Shown here piece after piece: positions 31,640 to 41,235 of a stretch of 64,000 bases of DNA (position 1 is the first letter of the stretch; the number at the start of each line of letters is the position of its first letter). The notes beneath the pieces were generated by a model. The model was given only the letters and a program-made list of their open reading frames with translations. It had not been told where the DNA came from and did not search any database. The stretch lies in contig OY757011.1 in NCBI GenBank assembly GCA_963580285.1, positions 203,563,644-203,627,643 on the forward strand, given 5' to 3'. The translations under genes were made by a program, and so were the position numbers. This stretch comes from Lucinisca nassula (taxonomy: Eukaryota; Mollusca; Bivalvia; Lucinida; Lucinidae).

Positions 31640-33445
31640 ATTTCATGATGTCAAGTGGAGTTTTCAAAGGTATTTATCACCCTGCCTTTAAGTGAAATGA
31701 CCAAGATGTGTTTGTGAAACATTGGTGCCCCCGGACAGCTTAAAGGTCAATGTCGCAAGGTCAAAAATAATGTTACCAATTGAAAGGTCTTGACAGACGA
31801 AATAGAAGCCTCCGTAGTGCAGTGGTTACGCCACTTGCCTTGTAAACCAGGGATCGCAGGATCGACCCCGGGCTTCTCCAGACTTTCGGATGAGTCTTTA
31901 AACCGAGGTCCCGTCTCCGTATGACCTTAGATGTTGGTGGGACGTAGAACTCAAACACTCACTCACTCACTTGACAGAAGAAATGCGCATGTGGAAAATG
32001 AAAGCCATATCACCAACCAATCAAAAGGTATGGCCAATGTAGGTCAAGGTCACAAGATAAACAAAATTATGGCACCACTTGAAGGGCCTTGTGACAAGGA
32101 ATGCGCATGTGAAATATGAAAGCCTAGTCTCTTACCAATCGAAAGTTATGGCTACATTTAAAATTGTTTTCTTTTTTTTTTTCCAAAAATAGGTCAAACG
32201 TCAAGGTAAACGCCACAAGGTAAAAAATATTGCATCACTGAAAAGATCTTGTTATAAGGAATGCACATGTGAAATAAGAACGCACTATCACTTATTGTTC
32301 TAAAGTTATGCCCAATTGCAAAGGTTTAAAAATAAGTAGGTCAAACGTCAAGGTTAAGGCCAATACATAAAAAATATATCGTACCACTGGAAAGGTCTTG
32401 TAACAGGAAATGCATACGTGAAATTTGAAAGCTTTATCACTTACCAATCAAAAGTTATCGCCAATGTTAAAGTTTTTAAAATGTAGGTCAAACGTCAAGG
32501 TCAGTGTCATAAGGTAAACAATGCACAGATGAAATATGAAAGCCCTATCACTTACCTTTTTGTTCGACTCCTCCTCCCCTTCCGACTCCCTATACATATC
32601 ATGTTATCATGAAAAATACCAAACTGATAACATTAATTAACACAATGAAAGGCTGACTGGATGGGCAGGCACAGTTTACCATGTATATTCAGTTATAATA
32701 AATATGTACGGTTAGTAAGGTTTAAAAGCTTAATTTTACATTTTCACTATGTAAGCGTGCGTGTGTAGGTTTCCATTCGGCGGCACATGAACCCATTGGT
32801 CTTCCTGTCATGAATCGACGCCGCCACTAATGGCGTGACCGAAATCATAATCCTTTTCCTCACCTTTTGTTTTGTGTATTTTTCTTTATTAAAAATTATT
32901 AAAAGATAATAGAAATCACCAAAAAGTCTTAAATTCGAAATACATGTGATTGAAGGTCGTGTGTTTCCACTAAATCAACTTGTAGAAGTCAAAGTCCTTC
33001 TGACAAGGTCTTGTGACAAGGAATTTACACGTGAAATATGAAAGCCCAGTCACTTATGGCCATTGTAAAAGTTTTTAAAACGTACGTCAAACGTCAAGGT
33101 CAAGGTCATAAGGTCAAAATTTATGGTACCACTGGTAAGGTCTTGTGACAAGAAATGCAAATGTGAAATATGAAAGCCCAGTCACTTGCCAGTCGAAAGT
33201 TATAGCCAATATTAAAAGTTTTAAAAAGTAGGTCTAAACTCAAGGTCAGGGTAATAAGGTCAAAACTTTAAGTATCATCGGAAAGGTCCCATGACAAGGA
33301 ATGCACATGTGAAATATGAAAGCGATATCAGTTACCATTCAAAAGTTAGGCTTAGTGTTAAATTCTTTTAGGACAAACAGACGGACAGACAGACACACCA
33401 AAACCTATATGCACCCGAATCTTTGAGTTCGGTGCATAAAAAGTC
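31640..33445 (+). mobile_element. HINE-like tandem-repeat element (TGCACCGAA 3' hairpin)
   Basis: Imperfect tandem units of about 130-150 bp with GAATGCGCATGTGAAATATG, AAAGCCCTATCACTTACC, AAAGTTATGGCCAATGTTAA and AGGTCAAACGTCAAGGTCA. The right end has CAGACGGACAGACAGAC followed by a strong hairpin ATGCACCCGAA / TTCGGTGCAT (33409-33437). Interrupted by a SINE (31808-31969) and by about 440 bp of unrelated AT-rich sequence (about 32553-32995). No coding capacity. The left end is unclear. Confidence 0.65.
31808..31969 (+). mobile_element. tRNA-Thr-derived SINE, second copy
   Basis: Head GCCTCCGTAGTGCAGTGGTT, CTTGTAAACCAGGGATCGC, GGATCGACCCCGGGC; body GAGTCTTTAAACCGAGGTCC; tail ending ACTCAAACACTCACTCACT. 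Flanked by CTTGACAGACGAAAT (31789-31803) and CTTGACAGAAGAAAT (31970-31984), a 15-bp target duplication with one difference. It interrupts a unit of the tandem element. Confidence 0.9.
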
Positions 33446-33570
33446 GTAAATAAGGAATAAAGCATAGCCGAAAACCCAGGCTTCCGGGGAAAACCCGGGT
33501 TGATCGGGTGTAAACACTAAACCAAAGAGTCGACACTCTGACGAGGCAGTTGTATGTAATCTACCAAGGT

Positions 33571-33712
33571 TTTGTTTGATTTGAGGTTTAACGTCCCCGT
33601 CAACACTGTAAAGGTCATTTTGGAGACGTTGCTTCCAATTTTGTGGGACTTTTACCTGACATTGAGATGAAATGACATCTCAAGCCCTGTCGCCCAATGA
33701 AACCGATAGGTG
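33571..33712 (+). repeat. SINE-like repeat A, truncated
   Basis: From TTTGTTTGATTTGAGGTTTA to CCCAATGAAACCGATAGG, where similarity stops abruptly. The distal half is missing. Confidence 0.8.
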
Positions 33713-33960
33713 TAAAGTTACTAAGTGTGAAAGTTGTCGCGTTTGACGTAGCCACTGATCATATCAATATACGTACTCAAGCGGGAACCGGGAGTGAGAT
33801 TTGCTGAAGAATTTCAAATCCCACTGAGCCCGGTAGCATTCTTTCTTGGAGATTTTTCATGGAATATTTTCTATTGTCATTGTCTCCTTTCCACTGGTCG
33901 AGTCCGTTTCCGGGAAAGAATGTATACTGTACCGCTTAAACGCTTATTTTTTAGACTCCC
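33713..33960. other. No recognisable feature
   Basis: Open frames at 33794-34055 have no recognisable domain and run into the SINE. Confidence 0.4.
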
Positions 33961-34306
33961 CAGCGAGCTTAATAGCTCAGTGGTTAGTGCACTTGCTTCT
34001 GATGCTAGAGGCCCCTGGTTCGGTCCCTGGAGGCGGTGATTATTTCGATGTCTGAACACGCTCCTTTGGCATCATTTGCAGGGATGAATGCCAAAAACTG
34101 CACCGTCCTTCGGATTGGGACGTTAACTGTAGGCCCCCTGTGCAGGAAGAGTCATCTCCTGTGCACGTTAAAGACCCCTACCGTAATTACATGATAACTG
34201 TGTAGGCTTTCAATCCTGCAACCTGGAGTGTATGTAATGTACAACTGCGAGTAATGGTCAAATGTGACCGATCGCCGTATAAGTAGAAAGAAAGAAAGAA
34301 AGAAAG
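33961..34306 (+). mobile_element. tRNA-derived SINE with (AGAA)n tail
   Basis: The tRNA-like head has TAGCTCAGTGGTTAGTGCAC (box A region) and GGTTCGGTCCCTGG (box B). The body has CACCGTCCTTCGGATTGGGA, CGTTAACTGTAGGCCCCCTG, TCCTGTGCACGTTAAAGACC and CAAATGTGACCGATCGCCG. The tail is (AGAA)n. A different family from the tRNA-Thr SINE; only copy in the window. I cannot assign the parental tRNA. Confidence 0.8.
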
Positions 34307-34320
34307 TGTTGACTGGGTTG

Positions 34321-34545
34321 TGAACCCGTTTTTGTACCAAATGGAATCTTCCTCCTGATATATAACAGGAGTCCATTTCAAAATTTATAGGTGTCAGGTT
34401 GTGTTTTCATCAAAATTTGTTTGGAAAATGGCTTTACGTTTTGCAAACAGTGTAGGCCCTGATCAGACGCCGCTTTCAGCGGCGTCTGATCAGGGCCTGC
34501 ACTGTTTGCCATGCACCCGTTTTGGGCTGGAACTGAATGGGTTAA
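34321..34545 (+). mobile_element. TTAA-type hairpin MITE
   Basis: From TGAACCCGTTTTTGTACC to ACTGAATGGGTTAA. Core stem GCAAACAGTGTAGGCCCTGA, TCAGACGCCGC / GCGGCGTCTGA and TCAGGGCCTGCACTGTTTGC. Highly similar to 50960-51193. Confidence 0.85.
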
Positions 34546-34621
34546 ACTCCAGAAAACAAAAACTACTCGGAAAAATAATGCAGTGTCTGTGACTATCTGA
34601 ATAAAACTGCAAGCACTGCAT

Positions 34622-35708
34622 TATGCCCCGCCACTACAATTACATCAAGCTTTAAGCAAGTGCCATATCAGAGTGAAACAAAACCTATGGCTGTTTTTCC
34701 CCATCCTAGTGATGTAACCATGCAAGTTTGGTCAGAATCAATCATTAAGTTCAGGAGATATAGTGCTTCGAACACACTACATGACAGAAATGGTTTTGTT
34801 CAATGTTCAAGGGGTGATAACTCCAAAAGTAGGAAAATCAGAGTTATGGTTCATATGTTCTGTACGTCGTCTCAGGCTGCTGTACATACATTGTATCTAT
34901 GAAGTTTCGTGAAAATATCTCAAATGATATCAAAGTTATGGAGCGGACTCGAAACTGAAAGCAACTGTTATATTCAAAGTTCAAAGGGCAATAACTCCAA
35001 AAGTAGGAAAACTAGAATTATGGTTCATATGTTCTGCATGTCGTCTCAAGGTGCTTTACATACCTATGAAGTTTCACGGAAATATCTCAAATGACAACGA
35101 ATTTATGGAGCGGACACGAAACTACGATAGAAATGGCTATTTCAAATGTTCAAAGGGCTATAACTCCAAAAGTAGGAAAATCAGAGATACGTTTCATATG
35201 TTCTGTTCGTTGGCGGATGGTGCTCTATATATCTATGAAGTTTCTTGAAAATATCTCAAATGGTATCAGAGTTGTGGAGCGGACCCGAAACTGATAGCAA
35301 CAGCTATATTCAAAGTTCAAAGGGCAACAAACCCAATAGAAGGAAAATCAGAACTGCGGTTCATATGTTCTGCACGTCGTCTCATGATGCTCTACATATC
35401 TGTAATTTCATGGAAATATCTCGAATGGTATCAAAGTTATGGAGCGGACACAAACTATGATAGAAATGCCTATGTTCAATGTTCAAAGGGCAGCAACTCC
35501 AAAAGTAGGGAAATCAGAGTTACGGTTTATCTGTTCTGCACGTCGTCTGATAGTGCTTTACATATCTGTGAAGTTTCGTAAAAATATCCCAAACGCTATC
35601 GGAGTTATGGAGCGGACACGGGACTATGGGGCGCTGACGGACGGACGGACACTCAAAACTTCGGAGGGTATAACATAATACCCCGCCATTTTTGAATGGC
35701 GGGGCATA
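34622..35708 (+). mobile_element. HINE-like tandem element (ATGCCCCGCC ends)
   Basis: Starts TATGCCCCGCCACTACAAT and ends with a hairpin ACCCCGCCATTTTTGAATGG / CGGGGCATA. About five or six units of about 160 bp with AAAGGGCAATAACTCCAAAAG, AGGAAAATCAGAGTTA, TTCATATGTTCTGCACGTCG, ATGAAGTTTC and GTTATGGAGCGGAC. ACGGACGGACGGACACTC and CGGAGGGTATAACATAATAC precede the hairpin. A detached copy of just this 3' end lies at 41143-41202. Confidence 0.75.
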
Positions 35709-35808
35709 AAAATTCGGACACCTTGATGACATGCTATAAGTCTCCTAATTTTTTTGACAGATTTGTTTCACCATCCTTCAAGGAGCCCAAAAAGGTACAG
35801 ACGGAATG

Positions 35809-35875
35809 GCAAACAGTGCAGACCCGATAAGACTGCTCATTCAGGAAAAGTCTGACCTGGGTCTGCACTGTTTGC
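35809..35875. mobile_element. Hairpin MITE core
   Basis: GCAAACAGTGCAGACCCG / GGGTCTGCACTGTTTGC with GACTGCTC and AAGTCTGAC in the stem. TTAA-family core without recognisable outer ends. Confidence 0.6.
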
Positions 35876-36384
35876 TTAGGCCGATCTGTCCCAATACTTA
35901 AGATCATTACGGTATTTTTATTTGTTACCTTTGAGGTATTTTCATTTCGCTTTGACATATCGCATACAATTATCACCAATATCTAAAATTGCAAACTGCT
36001 GCAAAATCATACAATTTGATTTTTATTGCCATAGCAACGCTCAGCAAATAACTCCGGGAAGACAAGAGTACCTCTAATCTATGACATTCCCGAGACAACA
36101 GGAAGAAATCGCTATTATAAATGGAAGCAATCCACTTTTCTGAATGTTATTTATGCCTGAAAGCCGAATATTAAAATAAACATTGATAATTTAAAACTTC
36201 CAGTTCATTTACTTTATATTTTTTTGTTTAATTATTTGGTTTTAAGATTATTTTGAGCCGATTTTTAATCAGAGATGGACAAATTTCGGAGTGTCCGGAG
36301 AAAAACCACAACCTTCCGCTGCAGAGCTTGGCGGCTCGTATATGACCCGAGTGAGGCACCAGCGAACTACAGCGGTGCGAGACG
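35876..36384. other. No gene; short-repeat relic
   Basis: 36195-36290 resembles the short repeat at 406-510 (GGTTTTAAGATTATTTTGAG, TTTTTAATCAGAGATGG). Otherwise unclassified AT-rich sequence. Confidence 0.45.
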
Positions 36385-36716
36385 CATCACGAAAACACGC
36401 CTATATAATTTTGACCCCCTTGAACCCCACTTTGATAAGGAAAACTGGGGTTTCCGGGGGTATACCTTATTTTTCTTATTTCTGCTCTAAAATATAGATT
36501 GTGGGTACTCGTTAGAACCGCCTCGATGAGGCGGTTCTAACGAGTGCCCACAATCTATATTATGAGCAGAAATCGAGGCGGTTCTAACGAGTGCCAACAT
36601 TCTATATTTTGAGCAGAAATAAGAAAAATATCACAATTTTTCATTTTCATCATAAAATTTTCATTTTTTGGTCAATAAAGGTGACAATGTATTTGTATAG
36701 GCGTGTTTGCGTAATG
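36385..36716 (+). mobile_element. AACCGCCTC hairpin MITE, reference copy
   Basis: Best full copy. Left end CATCACGAAAACACGCCTAT, then TTGACCCCCTTGAACCCCAC, AACTGGGGTTTCCGGGGGTA, TTATTTCTGCTC and the stem TGTGGGTACTCGTTAGAACC / GGTTCTAACGAGTGCCCACA. Part of the stem is duplicated (about 36568-36600). Right end GTATAGGCGTGTTTGCGTAATG. Outer ends form terminal inverted repeats of about 20 bp. Confidence 0.85.
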
Positions 36717-37060
36717 GAGTATAATGATAAAGAGTCAGCACTCAAACCCACTAGGCAAGAGAGACGTGTCAGATATATGTATCTAAATGGCATGTACATG
36801 CAAATTGAACTGGAAGTTTTAAATCATCACGTAAACCCAATATAATTCTGACCATCCTCCCCAATTGAACCCCATTTTTATATAGTAAAACTGGGGTTTA
36901 AACGGGTAAACCTTATTTTTCGTATTTATGCTCTAAAATATAGTTTATGAATACCCGTTAGAACCGCCAAATCAAGGCGGTTCTAACTGGTTGAAAGTCA
37001 GAAGTGGGTGTGGTTCCATCAGTTTGTTCAGCAGTTCTCATTATATATTGCATGTAATTT
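36717..37060. repeat. Partial AACCGCCTC MITE
   Basis: 36840-36985 carries CCCCAATTGAACCCCATTTT, AAACTGGGGTTTAAACGGG and GAACCGCCAAATCAAGGCGG; outer ends lost. No gene. Confidence 0.65.
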
Positions 37061-37080
37061 GCATATGCAAATTAGGCGTT

Positions 37081-37304
37081 TGATTATGTCTAAGCCTAGG
37101 GTTGAGGGGAGACATATTGTGGCAGAGATACAAGAAAAAAGAGCAGGTAGTTATTTGATTATGTCTAAGACTAGGGTTGAAGGGAGACATATTGTGGCAG
37201 AGATACAAGAAAAAGAGCATGTAGGTATTTGATTATGTCTAAGCCTAGGGTTGAAGGGAGACATATTGTGGCAGAGATACAAGAAAAAGAGCAGGTAGAA
37301 ATGC
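37081..37304 (+). repeat. Three 75-bp direct repeats, coding-phase
   Basis: Units start at 37081, 37156 and 37230, each TGATTATGTCTAAGCCTAGG ... GGCAGAGATACAAGAAAAA with few differences. The units are 75 and 74 bp. In the first two the frame reads MSKPRVEGRHIVAEIQEK twice in a row; the 74-bp step shifts the third unit. They sit directly upstream of the PLE endonuclease. Confidence 0.85.
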
Positions 37305-37565
37305 AGAGGCTGTGGAGAGGAATATATTGGCGAAACTGGTAACTTATTACGACAAAGAGTTACGATACATAATCAGCAAATTCGTGACCCTAAGACAAGA
37401 ATGCTTAAGGTTAGTGAGCATATAGCAAATTGTGCCCATTCTCTGAACCCGAAATATAAGATTTTCCCCTTTTATAAGATGTATTCTGAGAGTACAACTT
37501 TACGACGGGCAAAAGAAAAACTTTTCATCAATACTCTGAAGCCGAAGTTGAATAGACTTCATTGA
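37305..37565 (+). pseudogene. Penelope-like element GIY-YIG endonuclease C-terminus
   Basis: In one frame the sequence reads KCRGCGEEYIGETGN (Tyr of YIG at 37323), then LLRQRVTIHNQQIRDP, KVSEHIANCAH, KIFPFYKMYSES and LFINTLKPKLNRLH, ending at TGA 37563-37565. CxxC followed by YIGETGN and a downstream H...C pair is typical of the GIY-YIG endonuclease fused to the C-terminus of Penelope/Neptune-type RTs, where it nicks target DNA. An in-frame TAG lies just upstream of KCRGCG, and no RT domain precedes it, so only a 5'-truncated end remains. Length from YIG to the stop, about 80 codons, is as expected. This differs from the PLE at 2039-4800, which shows no such domain. Confidence 0.85.
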
Positions 37566-37739
37566 TAGGGACACGTGCCATCAGGGTATTCACCGACCAG
37601 ACTTTGTTATAATACCGTTTTTTATCATTGTTTATGAACGTAACGTTACTGACGCCGGAAGTAACGCCGGAAGTAACGTCGTTACGCATTGTTGCTATGT
37701 CAATAACTTAACGTCTTCTTGAAAATCTGTTAGAATAGT

Positions 37740-38111
37740 TGTGTTTCCGCTAACCCGACCGACCCTGATTTTTTGGGGCGACCCTGCAATTTTTATGGCC
37801 ATCCAAAAAAAAAAAAATAAATAAATAAAAATAAAAAAAATTTCTTACCTACCGACCTTAATATTTTCTAGCACGTTTGATAAAATATCACAAAACTGTC
37901 AAAAAAGCAAAACTGTTACTTAAAATCATGTTCTTCCTTGATGCTCTAAACCTCATTGTTTGAATGTTTTCTGGTAATATGGCTGGAATTAATCCCTTTT
38001 TCAGGATTTTTTTCTTTCTCCATCAAATAAAAAGTTGACAAAAAAATAAAAAGTTTGATCGACCTAGATCTACTGACCCTATTTTTTTCGGCATGGTAGC
38101 GGAATCACAGC
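37740..38111. mobile_element. MITE D with TGTGTTTCCGCTAAC ends
   Basis: Left end TTGTGTTTCCGCTAACCCGA, right end GGTAGCGGAATCACAGC; inverted ends of about 14 bp. The internal sequence is AT-rich with AAAACTGTCAAAAAAGCAAAA and TTGAATGTTTTCTGGTAATA. A second, SINE-split copy lies at 13721-14130. Confidence 0.7.
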
Positions 38112-38590
38112 TATTTTTAGGCCTTTTGTTCGATGACCAACCTTATTTTACAGGACATAACTGGACATATACTTTTCGCCACGATCTTTCTCGGGCCTGG
38201 TGTGCTGCCAAGAGGCCGGTTCATGTAAGGAACACCCTTCTAGTCCCTCGTTTTATCGGGAAAAGTGGGGTTTACAATGATATTTTAATGGAAATGGCTA
38301 TTGCCAGTTAATTATCAATAGCCACTTCGTATTTTAATACCGTTTTCCTTAATACAGCTTAAAGTTTGAACATATTTTATAGGTACTTATCAGAACCGCC
38401 TTAAACTTTCGTCTCACAATTAATTTTGGATATTACAACATTACGATGTAACAGTGCATTAAAACCCTTATTTCTCTTATTAATGCTCCAGAAATAGTTT
38501 TGAGTACCCACATCTTTTATATGTCTTGGAGCTAAAATAAAGAAAAATAATGTATACCTCTATAAACCCCAGTTTTTGCCAATACAAACC
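38112..38590. other. No gene; weak MITE relics
   Basis: The open frame at 38093-38311 starts inside the MITE end and shows no domain. 38375-38570 contains scraps of the AACCGCCTC MITE (AGGTACTTATCAGAACCGCC). Confidence 0.45.
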
Positions 38591-38921
38591 ACTAAAATAC
38601 ACTTATATAATTTAACCCCTTGAACCCCACTTTAATATAGTAAAACTGGGGTTTACAGGGGTATGCCTCATTTTTCATATTTCTGCTCTAAAATATAGAT
38701 TGTGGGTACCCGTTCGAACCGCCTCATTTTTCATATTTCTGCTCTAAAATATAGATTGTGGGAACTCGTTAGAACCGCCTCGATGCGGCGGTTCTAACGA
38801 GTACACACAATCTATATTTTGAGCAGAAATAAGAAAAATATCACAATTTTTTCATCTGAAAATTTTCGCTTTTTTCTGCGGTATAGTTTACTATGTATTT
38901 GTATAGGCGTGTTTTCGTAAT
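38591..38921 (+). mobile_element. AACCGCCTC hairpin MITE with internal duplication
   Basis: Full copy ending GTATAGGCGTGTTTTCGTAAT. The left stem and its lead-in (CATTTTTCATATTTCTGCTC, TAAAATATAGATTGTGGG, GTTAGAACCGCCTC) occur twice in tandem at about 38667-38782. Confidence 0.8.
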
Positions 38922-39065
38922 CCGTTGGGATTCAGAGGTGTTCAGTGCACTGACTTGGTAACGAGAATAAAATAAAGCACGTGTTTACATATACCTAAAA
39001 ATGGAATTAATACAATGACGTAAAAGAGGTTTACATTGCGTTCATATGATATCATTTAAGAAATG

Positions 39066-39206
39066 AAATTTATTTTTCTGCAGTTCATGGAAGTATGAAC
39101 GCAGTGGGTCGCGTGCAAAGTAAATGAACCCCAAAGGGGTTCATGTAAACTTTGCTAGCGACCCACTGTCATTCATACTTTCATGAAAAGCAGAAAAATT
39201 AAGTTT
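39066..39206. mobile_element. Foldback element
   Basis: Imperfect palindrome. Left arm AAATTTATTTTTCTGCAGTT, CATGGAAGTATGAACGCAGT, GGGTCGC, CAAAGTAAATGAACCCC; right arm the mirror image (GGGGTTCATGTAAACTTTG, GCGACCCACTGTCATTCATA, TTTCATGAAAAGCAGAAAAA). Centre near 39137. Confidence 0.8.
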
Positions 39207-39756
39207 ATTTTTTATATTCACATTATTTGCCCCTCATCACTGGGCGAAAACATGCTTGAAGGGCAAACTTTTAAAGCTGAAAAACATTTACACGCTGTTT
39301 TTCTACAAACAGCGGAGCAGCGTTGACGTCATCAACGCCCGTAGAGAACAATGGTTTAGAATGACGTCATTTAACGTCACTGAAAATCATGTGATTCGAT
39401 GCGTTCATGGAAGTATGACCGCAGTTGTTTTCTATAGGTTTACATTAGACTTTACACTGGAAATGTAAATATATGGTATTGTAAACAAAGAAAAAGTGGG
39501 CGATTCACGGAGCGACACTGAGACAGACAGAGAGACAGACAATATCTTAAACTTGCCGGTTTGATCGCTGTGTCAAAGTCTTTCAAAACAAATCTAACTT
39601 CCGTGCTATTGATACACTCTCTTTAACTATGTTATAGTTAATTATGTTATAAGCACAGTATCCAATCTTGCTGTATTCACATTGTTTTCATATACAATAA
39701 AATTCCCAACGATAAGGTCAGCAACAATAAAGACATATCTCCTCTAAAAAGCATAT
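39207..39756. other. No gene
   Basis: GCGTTCATGGAAGTATGACCGCAG near 39401 repeats part of the foldback arm. A short GACA-rich stretch lies at 39520-39541. Otherwise unclassified. Confidence 0.4.
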
Positions 39757-39969
39757 TTAACCCTTGTCCTGCTGAGCCCGGATATGCCTTATTTTCCAAA
39801 CAATGAAGATCCAGATCAGATGGCTTCTGGCGAAGCCATCTAATCAGGATCTACATTGTTTGCCATTCAGATTGTGAATTTGTTGCAATAATTTGCATCA
39901 AGTAATCTGATTGGGTGATAATCGGTGGTGGGTGTGGCATATTTAAATATTCAGCAGGACAAGGGTTAA
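39757..39969 (+). mobile_element. TTAA-type hairpin MITE
   Basis: Perfect 18-bp inverted ends TTAACCCTTGTCCTGCTG / CAGCAGGACAAGGGTTAA including TTAA at both sides. Core hairpin CAAACAATGAAGATCCAGAT / CAGGATCTACATTGTTTGCC. Confidence 0.9.
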
Positions 39970-40008
39970 AAGGTTTCAGCTGTTCGTTCTACACCCAATG
40001 TCTTCTAG

Positions 40009-40082
40009 TAAGAGGCCACCTTTGGGACTGTTCAAAAGTGGTCTTAAAGACCATTTTTGAACAGTCCCAAAGGTGGTCTTAA
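40009..40082. mobile_element. 74-bp near-perfect hairpin
   Basis: TAAGAGGCCACCTTTGGGAC, TGTTCAAAAGTGGTCTT and mirror AAGACCATTTTTGAACAGTC, CCAAAGGTGGTCTTAA. A minimal palindromic MITE; the only copy in the window. Confidence 0.75.
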
Positions 40083-40973
40083 TAAAGAAATTTTACTGTG
40101 TAATTCAGTCGATGCGTCTTAAGCAACGATTTTACCAACCCATTTACAGCAGAACAGAAAATAACAGTCGATCTCTTTCGACACTTGTGTTATTTGTATA
40201 CGGAATAAAAACTAAAAAGTTTAGAAAACGGCTGAATGTGTTGAAAACAGTGAAGGTCCGACCAGACGCCGTTTTTTTTTTATTTTTTTTTTTTTTTTTT
40301 TTGCGGCGTTTGTGGGGGCATTTGATCTCGGTATTCACTGTGTGCCAATGTTTCGTTCCGGAGTTCGCGTCTAAAATGGGTTCAGAAGAAAATGCCTTGA
40401 CGCTGAAGTGCTGATAACAACATAACAACCATGAAAATCAATGCGGACTACAATATAGCTTCCGGTTATGAAACAGCCAAGTACAACAGTTACAGTTTAC
40501 CAGAATCTTCAATGACACCTACTCCGATCGCTCGTTTAACGTTTTTTTTTGTTTTTGTTTTTTTGTGTGTGTTTTTTGGATGGTGCTGGTGGGGGAGGGT
40601 CTATTACCCCCATCCCCCCCCTCCCCGCTAAGAAAAACTGACAGAAATTGTAAGGATTTTTTTTTCTTCTGAGACATGAATGCTGTGTGTACTCGTTAGA
40701 ATCGCCTCGCTAGGCGATCCTAAGAGAGCACACAACAAATGATACTTTTTAGAGAGCATCGAAAGGACGTGCATTAATTATTCTCATTACAACACCTGTC
40801 TTTCACTAGCCATGAGTAACCCACCTTCATCAGTTCTGGCTACGTTTGTCTGAAACATTTTCATGGTTTGACTGTGCATAGCGCAGTGAAATCACAGACT
40901 TCACTGATGGAGTTTAACAGTCAAACATGAATATATCATGGTGAATGATCTATAAAGGCAAATCTGTACATAG
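40083..40973. other. No gene; degraded MITE with poly-T loop
   Basis: 40240-40350 is a TTAA-family hairpin (GAAAACAGTGAAGGTCCGA / TATTCACTGTGTGCC) whose loop has been replaced by a T run of about 35 (40270-40302). 40540-40628 is a T/G- then C-rich low-complexity stretch. 40680-40735 is a diverged stem of the AACCGCCTC type. Open frames are spurious. Confidence 0.5.
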
Positions 40974-41142
40974 CATTACAAAAACACGCCTATACTTATA
41001 CAGCCGTAAAACAAAGGATTTCAGATGAAAAATTGTGATATTTTTCTTATTTCTGCTCAAAATATAGATTGTGGGTACTCGTTAGAACCGCCGCATCGAG
41101 GCGGTTTTAACGAGTTTAACGAGTTCCCACAATCTATATTTC
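40974..41142 (+). mobile_element. AACCGCCTC hairpin MITE, left part
   Basis: CATTACAAAAACACGCCTAT, the reversed right-type flank, and a stem TGTGGGTACTCGTTAGAACC / GGTTTTAACGAG with a GTTTAACGA micro-duplication. Confidence 0.75.
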
Positions 41143-41202
41143 AGACCGACACTGGAATTTTCGGAGGATATAACATAATACCACTTTGTGGCGGGGCATC
41201 AA
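41143..41202 (+). repeat. 3' end of ATGCCCCGCC HINE-like element
   Basis: CGGAGGATATAACATAATAC, CACTTTGTGGCGGGGCAT: the terminal piece of the element at 34622-35708, fused to the MITE stem. Confidence 0.7.
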
Positions 41203-41235
41203 AAGTGAAAAAGAAATATTTCCCCTGCAGTTCTA

